DNA of 64,000 nt from Asterochloris sp. CNOR1. Lineage: Eukaryota; Chlorophyta; Trebouxiophyceae; Trebouxiales; Trebouxiaceae. The notes below the pieces were generated by a model. It worked only from the letters and a program-made list of their open reading frames with translations. It was not told the origin of the DNA and made no database searches. Shown here piece by piece: positions 58,583 through 64,000 of this stretch. Within the stretch, counting starts at the first letter, position 1; each line of letters opens with the position of its first letter. The stretch lies in assembly GCA_963969365.1 (NCBI GenBank), contig OZ017758.1:1178001-1242000 (forward strand). Reading direction: 5' to 3'. The position numbers and the translations under genes were made by a program.

Positions 58583-60114
58583 ATGGTGCTGGTGCTTTGC
58601 ATAGGGGACCTGCACATTCCCCACCGCGCAACAGACCTGCCACTGCAGTTCAGAAAGCTGCTGGTGCCAGGCAAAATTCACCACACCCTTTGCACCGGGA
58701 ATATCGTCACAAAGGCAAGCTGGCGCAACCCTGACTGATGAAGCCCCATCCCGGCCAAGGAATGCTTAGCTGGACAAGATGGCCTTGAGAGCACTGGCAC
58801 TGTCTGCAGGAAATTTATGATTACCTTCGTACAGTGTGCTCAGACCTGACAGTGGCCAAAGGGGAGTTCGATGAGGACATCAGCCACCCTGACAGCAAGG
58901 TGGGCGACAGTGAGTTCAGGCATTTGCAGGTCGCTGCGGACTGGCTGACCAGCCACCCCATCTGCAGGTCCTCAAAGTAGGAGACTTCAAGCTTGGGCTG
59001 CTCCATGGCCACCAGGTGGGGCGCCTTGAGAGCAGCCTGAAACAAGTGGTGCACATCGTGTAGTCTGGCCTGGCCTGCTCAGTCATGCAAGGAGTGGCAT
59101 GTCTTTGATGATGCACAGCCTGCATGATGTTGCACATAAGCCCAGTCCCTGTTGTACTGCTCTCAGGTTGTGCCTGCGGGCAGCAAGTCACGCCTAGGCT
59201 TCATAGCACGTCAGATGGATGTGGACATCCTGGTCACGGGGGGGACTCATGAGTTCAAGGTGAGGATGGTCGTGTGGCATGCAGCCTCAGCTGAGCTCTG
59301 GGCAGTGTACTGCAAGGTGTGCACCGCGCCAGCTTCATACAAGCTGTGAGCTGGGTTTGCAAGGGGGTGCCAATTCCACAGGAGGTCTTGGCTGCATGTC
59401 CCTGAATGAAGTGCACTGCAAAGAGTGTGACAACTCTGTGGAGCAAAGCTCATTTGCTATGTGAGCCACAGGTGAGCCTGGCTCAGTGTGGCACCCAGTC
59501 GGGTAGGCAGCAGCTGCACCGCTACTGAAGCAGCCTGCTTGCTGCATAGAGAGCACAGCGCCAGCTTGGTGGGGATTTCATCAAATCTCAAGTCCCAGTG
59601 CAACGGTATCTTTATGTCTTCAGCTGCTGTAATACCTTGCTCACCAAATGCATGTGCAGGCTGAGCGCATGGAGGGCCGGCTACTGATCAACCCTGGCTC
59701 AGCCACTGGAGCCTGTTCTGTCTTTAACAATAATGTGGTGCCCAGCTTTGTCCTCATGGACATCAATGGTAGCAAGGTCAGCAGCTCTTGCAGAAGGCTG
59801 CTGCAATTTTCTCTATAAGCTACTGCTGCTGCAATCCAATGCGCTGGCTGACAGCACTCTGCGCCGCGCACACTCTGCCTGCAAGCCATCTCGCATGTGC
59901 AAATGGCTGCCAGGCACCTGGCTTCATTGCAGTGCTTGTGCTGACACGTTGCGCTGCACACAGTGTCCCCTGCATGAGTAAGTTGCAGTCAGGCACCCTC
60001 GTTCAGTGCTCCTGCTGACGCCTGCTGCTGCCACAGGCCATCCTGTATATATACGAGCTCAAGAATGGTGAGGTCTCTGTCACAAAGACTGAGCACCCAG
60101 ACCCAGCTGCATGA
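58583..60114 (+). CDS. VPS29: Retromer subunit VPS29
   Basis: VPS29 is the metallophosphoesterase-fold subunit of retromer, which returns cargo receptors from endosomes. Six exons close exactly to 185 codons, the usual family length: 58583-58714, 58810-58899, 58968-59015, 59167-59259, 59660-59776 and 60037-60114. Family sequence is plain throughout: [86 protein letters not shown] and [13 protein letters not shown]. Two points are odd. The conserved GHTH motif is GGTH here, so one His of the metal-like site is Gly. The first intron is GC-AG. Confidence 0.97.
58715..58809 (+). other. GC-AG intron in VPS29
   Basis: Exon 1 ends CTGNIVTK followed by GCAAGC. Exon 2 begins EIYDYLRT after TGCAG. Both flanking exons have lengths divisible by three (132 and 90 bases) and match VPS29 without gap, so the GC donor is required. 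Confidence 0.92.
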
Positions 60115-60921
60115 GGGCACCAGCATGGCTGGACTGGAGGCCAGTCAGGCTGGAACTGGATGTTGCCTTGCTTGAATGCCTGGCAAGACTCAAGGTGCAA
60201 CACTTCGACGCACTACTGATTGATAGATGACTGAAAAGGTTGCGAGCCACAGTGAGCAGGCATGGCACTGACAGTGGGTCAATGCACGGAAGCATTACTG
60301 ATTGAAGCCATGCTGAAGCAGTGCTGCGCTCACCTCCTCCTCAGCAAGCAACATTGATGGATGGTCAACAAGGAGGTCTGCCAAAGTCCTGCATGTTGAG
60401 ACAGATGACCATGGGTTCTGCACAGGTGATCAAGCGAAGGACGATGCAGCAAGATGTGCTGCTCGTCTTTTGTGGCCATTGCTGGACTGCAGAGGCGGCA
60501 TGTCCTCTTGTGTCTGGTGTGTAGTGGCCCTGGTGTACGCCATGGTGAAGTCACACATGGCTTGTAGGTGGCCATCATGCCGTCTGACTCTTCCCCAAAC
60601 AGCTGCTGAAGGCATTCTGCGCTGGGGGCAGTGCCTGAGCTGCTATGGGGCTGCAAGTCCTGCAGGAATTGCAGCAGTCCAGGCGTCGACCCGCATGTAT
60701 TGGGCCCTCAGGTCCTTGCCTCCTGCAGAGTTGGGGCCTGTCGATGTTGCAAACATTGAAACGGTTTAGTCACCATATCGCAGCATAACGTGCGATGACC
60801 TGAATTTTCGAAGCGTTGTTGCCTTGGGTCCCCAAGCACAGTGGACGCCAAAGCTAAGGAGCGCGAGATCTTTTGATGAACATCATGCCTGCATACATGG
60901 GGCAATGAGTCTGGGGGGCTG
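60115..60921. other. Intergenic or 5' part of the EDM2-like gene, unresolved
   Basis: About 800 bases with weakly protein-like plus-strand pieces (near 60600-60765) and a minus-strand frame at about 60830-60708. None has clear family sequence. It may hold non-coding first exons of the next gene. Confidence 0.35.
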
Positions 60922-63900
60922 GTGCTGCTGAGGGAGTCACAGTGCGCTAACATGGCTGCAGCAGGTGAGTGCAAGCCTGTTTGTACAACCAGCACCGAGA
61001 CAGCTTTGCTGCTCTCAGAGAGCACCTGCCCAGGCAGCGAGGTACTCCAGTCACACAACTGCACAGCTCTTCCAGGAGGCCTCCTGTTTCTGCAGGGGGA
61101 CTGCAGCCATCCTCCTTTCGCCTCCCTCCTGTGCATGAGACTCATGGGGCGGCTGACCACGGCAGCTCTTCCCAGCCATCTCAACTGGAGCCCAAATTGG
61201 CAAGATCCATGGCAGCTGACGCAATGTCGGAAGATCATGCAGGCAAATGCGACAATGATCATGACCTGTTTATTGGCTGCTTGGCTGGATCCCGCAGCAC
61301 AGCATGCCTGCTCTGGAGCCAGTGGCAGGTTCTCTGCATCTGTGACATGTATACTCTAACTCCTGCATGCCATGCGGCCCTGGGCTCAATGGAGATCTGC
61401 TCATCAGCTTGTGCTGCTGAAATCGCTACAGAAGAGCCACCTCAGGAGGATGATGAGGACTCCACAGAGGAGGAAGAGGCGGATCACAGAGCTAATGACT
61501 CTGTGTGCATCCAGTGCGATGATGGAGGTACGCTGATGACTGTCCATGGAGCCCCACAACACAACTATTGAGGTTCTGCTCTGAGCCTGCTCTGCACACG
61601 TCTGTGCTTCCAGCTGCTGCCTGAATTGCTCCTCAGCTGTGATCAGGGCCAAGTGTGCACTCCTTACCGCTGCCTGGGGTCCTCTGCAAAATCTGATCCC
61701 CGAGGTCTTATCGCCCGAGCAGCGCTTCTGACTGTCTCCTGAAGGCTAATCTGCACAGGCTGCATGTCTGTGTGAGCGTCAGACTTCGCCCCGTTGCCAG
61801 CAATTGCCTTCCCCAAAATGCAGGCCTCATCTTACAATGTGACGGCCCCTGCATGCGCTCCTTCCATACGGGCATCAACACGTTCAATGATGAAGAGAAG
61901 TTTGATCCTGGGTACTGCAATCCCCTGGGATTGCGCAAAGTAAGCATCCTTGTTGCTTGCAAGAAAGTTGCGCAGCTCAGCAAACTGCCTCCAATTCCCA
62001 AAGCAGTATGTAGCCTGACTGGTGGGACTCTCAGGGGGCATATTTGCTCCTCCTCGTGCAGCCTGAAGCGCCCAGCGTGGCCTGGGCTGTTTTCGCAGGA
62101 CCTCAGCGCAGCTCTGAGCCCTTGCCCCCTGTGAGGCGGCAGTGTGCACTCCCCTGAGCAGACCGGGCTGACCTGCAGGACATCTACCAGGCCTTGAAGA
62201 CTAGCAAAGAGCCTTTCAAGTGCCCGAACTGCATGTTTGAGAGGCATCAATGCTATCAATGCAAGGAGACGAACCTCCTTGCAGGCAGCGACAAGGCGAA
62301 GCTTGACAAGCCTGTGGTTCTGAGGCAAGCAGACCTCTGTGGCTGCTTGCAAGTCGCAGCTTTCTGGCTGAGTGGGGTCCAGGCCAGCCGAGCAGCTCAC
62401 CATTGTGCCTGCTGCAACTGCAATGCACTTCTGAGCATGTATCTGCAAGCTCCCCTGCCAGTCTCCCCATTACAGCCTTTGAGCACCCCTGCTGCGGCAA
62501 GGCGCAGTCCCGCTCCGGTCAAGTCCCAGCCTAAGCAGTGCTTCTGTCGTGTGACAGGTGCATGGTGGCCAGCTGTGGGCGGTGCTACCACCCTCACTGT
62601 GTCGGCAAGACACTAGAGGCAATGATGGATAAGGGCTTTGTCTGGTGGGTTCCAGGGTCTTGAGCAGCTGGCCTGCTAGCTCACAGTTCCTCGTCCTGTC
62701 CTGCTTTGAAGTACGTGGCTGGGCAGGCTGCATGGCTGCCCCTGGTGTCAGCTGGTGCCAACTTCAATCCTGTCGGCACCACAAGGATGCGAGGCATGCT
62801 GGGGCCTTGGTCCACAACTTGACAACTTGGTTTGCTTCACTCGTGAGCCGCACTGCTTGTATCTTTTTGCATGCCCAGCTCGTGTCATGGATTGGCTCAC
62901 GGGGGTGCCCCTGTACCCTGCAGCCCCCTGCACACCTGCGAGAAGTGTGGGAGGGGTGAGGAAGTCGGTGAGGTGGTGCCCTGCCGGCGCTGCCCCTCTG
63001 CATACCACCTGGCCTGTATGCCCCCAGGGCTGCATCCGGAGAAATGCAGGGCGGACAAGCCGCGGCGGGTGTGGATTGCTCACAGGAACCCAGACGGTGG
63101 GAGCCTTTGACTAAGCTCTTTCTGTTCCAGTGCTGTACTGGTGTCTCAGGCTGCCTGCACCTGCAGGCAGTGTGGGCACGCCTACACAAGGTCCTGCAGA
63201 AATCACTCACAGCTCTCGCAACGCACCTCCTGGTGCCTCAGACAGCGCCAGCGTGCATCTCTGAGAAAGCCAGCATCCTCTGCCCCTGCTTGAGCACTCT
63301 CAGAGGGCAAGCTGGTACCAAGCTTCAGCTGCTGCCTGATGTGCACAGCTTGCTGAGTATGTGACCGTTGGACTCCTCCAGGGAGCCTCAGAGAAGATAA
63401 CGATGTGGACAACAGCCTCATCTACTGTCTTAGGCACAGCTTGCATCACAACGAGCAGAGCCCCCGCCATGAGGAGAACCTCTTCAGTGACAAGATGCTC
63501 AAGGCGTGGCAGAGGCGGGTGGCCAGGAAGTTCCCTGATGTACTAACGTGCCAGAAGGAGTGGCTGCCAACTGAGGACGTGAGGCCACTGTTCTGTGAAG
63601 TGAGGCCACTGTTCTGTTAAGGCGTTGCTGCTATGCGCTTGGATCACCTTCTGACTGGAGGCGTTACATGCTGTACCTGCATGCCAACGGTGTGGTCTGC
63701 TTTGATGGAGGCCAGACGCTTGGGCCTTTCCCAATGGAAGTGGACAGGATCAACTTTGTGGCAGCTTAAACTCTGCTTGATTGCTCCATGGCTGGTGGCA
63801 GCATCAGGGGGCAGAGTCCGTTTTATTGGGCTTCAGATGTGATGCGCTGGGGCACACCTCAGATCTCAACAGCTGGCCTGCTGGCAACCTCAAATTCTGT

Positions 63901-64000
63901 GCTGTCTCACATCACAAGCGTGCCTGGGTGACCTTACTGCAACCGGAACACCGTTTTCTGGTGTGTATGCTGCTTGATGGACATGCTTCGACACTGCCAG
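60922..64000 (+). CDS. EDM2-like PHD-finger protein, runs off the window
   Basis: EDM2 of land plants is a nuclear PHD-finger protein that affects silencing and polyadenylation of genes with heterochromatic introns. Here an acidic exon (about 61420-61527, EEPPQEDDEDSTEEEEADHR) leads to SVCIQCDDGG. Then come 61823-61939 (LILQCDGPCMRSFHTG), 62179-62290 (FKCPNCMFERHQCYQCKETN), about 62553-62642 (CMVASCGRCYHPHCVGKTLE), 62918-63099 (CPLHTCEKCGRGEE, then VPCRRCPSAYHLACMPPG) and about 63386-63578 (NSLIYCLRHSLHHNEQSP). This order of PHD and extended-PHD zinc clusters is that of EDM2. After it come 63655-63770 (YMLYLHANGVVCFDGG) and about 63866-63951 (SHHKRAWVTLLQPEHRFL). These resemble the small domain at the N-terminus of plant EDM2. 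The start is uncertain. Confidence 0.8.
63579..63620 (+). repeat. 21-base tandem duplication at a splice donor
   Basis: Two adjacent 21-base units (63579-63599 and 63600-63620) differ at one base. Each starts GTGAGG, so the donor of the EDM2-like exon ending at 63578 is present twice in tandem. Confidence 0.9.

Noticed and set aside
1-64000. Mobile elements, virus-like elements, CRISPR arrays, rRNA or tRNA genes
   Set aside because: No transposase, integrase, reverse transcriptase, capsid or long terminal repeat sequence was seen, no regularly spaced repeat array, and no rRNA. tRNA genes could be missed by eye, and a covariance-model scan would settle that.

Overview
The window is nuclear DNA of a green alga. 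It carries a plastid ORANGE protein, a thylakoid-lumen FKBP13 with a twin-arginine signal, a chloroplast site-2 protease, a DGAT2 of the plant 'EPHS' type, a plant HIR (SPFH) protein and an EDM2-like PHD protein. All are broken by many short GT-AG introns, in moderately GC-rich DNA with CAG/CTG-rich introns. A trebouxiophyte such as a Coccomyxa or Chlorella relative fits best. That placement is inference from gene content and style, not from a database match.

Layout. 0.15-0.92 kb: unrecognised minus-strand frame. 1.4-5.1 kb (-): Spinster-type MFS transporter. 5.4-6.3 kb (+): lumenal FKBP13, divergent from the transporter. 6.7-9.2 kb (-): a possible coding segment, then a degenerate PDP-type PP2C. 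9.45-11.3 kb (-): unrecognised multi-exon gene. 11.8-20 kb (-): DNA ligase I with an N-terminal PIP box. 20.6-21.6 kb (+): unrecognised gene. 21.9-24.8 kb (-): HIR/SPFH protein. 24.9-27.5 kb (+): ORANGE. 28.1-42.5 kb (+): a 14-kb patatin-like phospholipase of the NTE/PNPLA6 type. 42.8-46.5 kb (-): chloroplast M50 protease. 47.1-49.4 kb (-): unrecognised membrane-anchored protein. 51.2-54.2 kb (+): helical-repeat protein. 54.6-58.2 kb (-): DGAT2. 58.6-60.1 kb (+): retromer VPS29. 60.9-64 kb (+, runs off the end): EDM2-like PHD protein.

The neighbours do not form one pathway. Two deal with lipids (NTE-type lysophospholipase, DGAT2), three act in the plastid (FKBP13, ORANGE, M50 protease), and the rest are housekeeping (DNA ligase I, VPS29, HIR). 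Three pairs of genes start back to back with short gaps and may share promoters: transporter/FKBP13, HIR/ORANGE and DGAT2/VPS29.

The strongest unexplained signal is in the introns. In at least seven genes, introns hold decayed, usually partial, copies of the edge of a neighbouring exon, some with the splice site. I call these 'exon echoes'. They recur in DNA ligase I, NTE, the M50 protease, DGAT2, the Spinster transporter, ORANGE and the helical-repeat gene. They suggest that introns here grow by local duplication across exon-intron junctions. Other points: three reading-frame-supported GC-AG introns with near-identical GCAAGY donors, a PP2C that has lost catalytic residues, a VPS29 that lost a metal-site histidine, and an FKBP13 without its C-terminal disulfide pair. 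I saw no transposase, reverse transcriptase, virus-like element, rRNA or CRISPR array. Exon borders are read by eye and are approximate unless I say the frame closes exactly.
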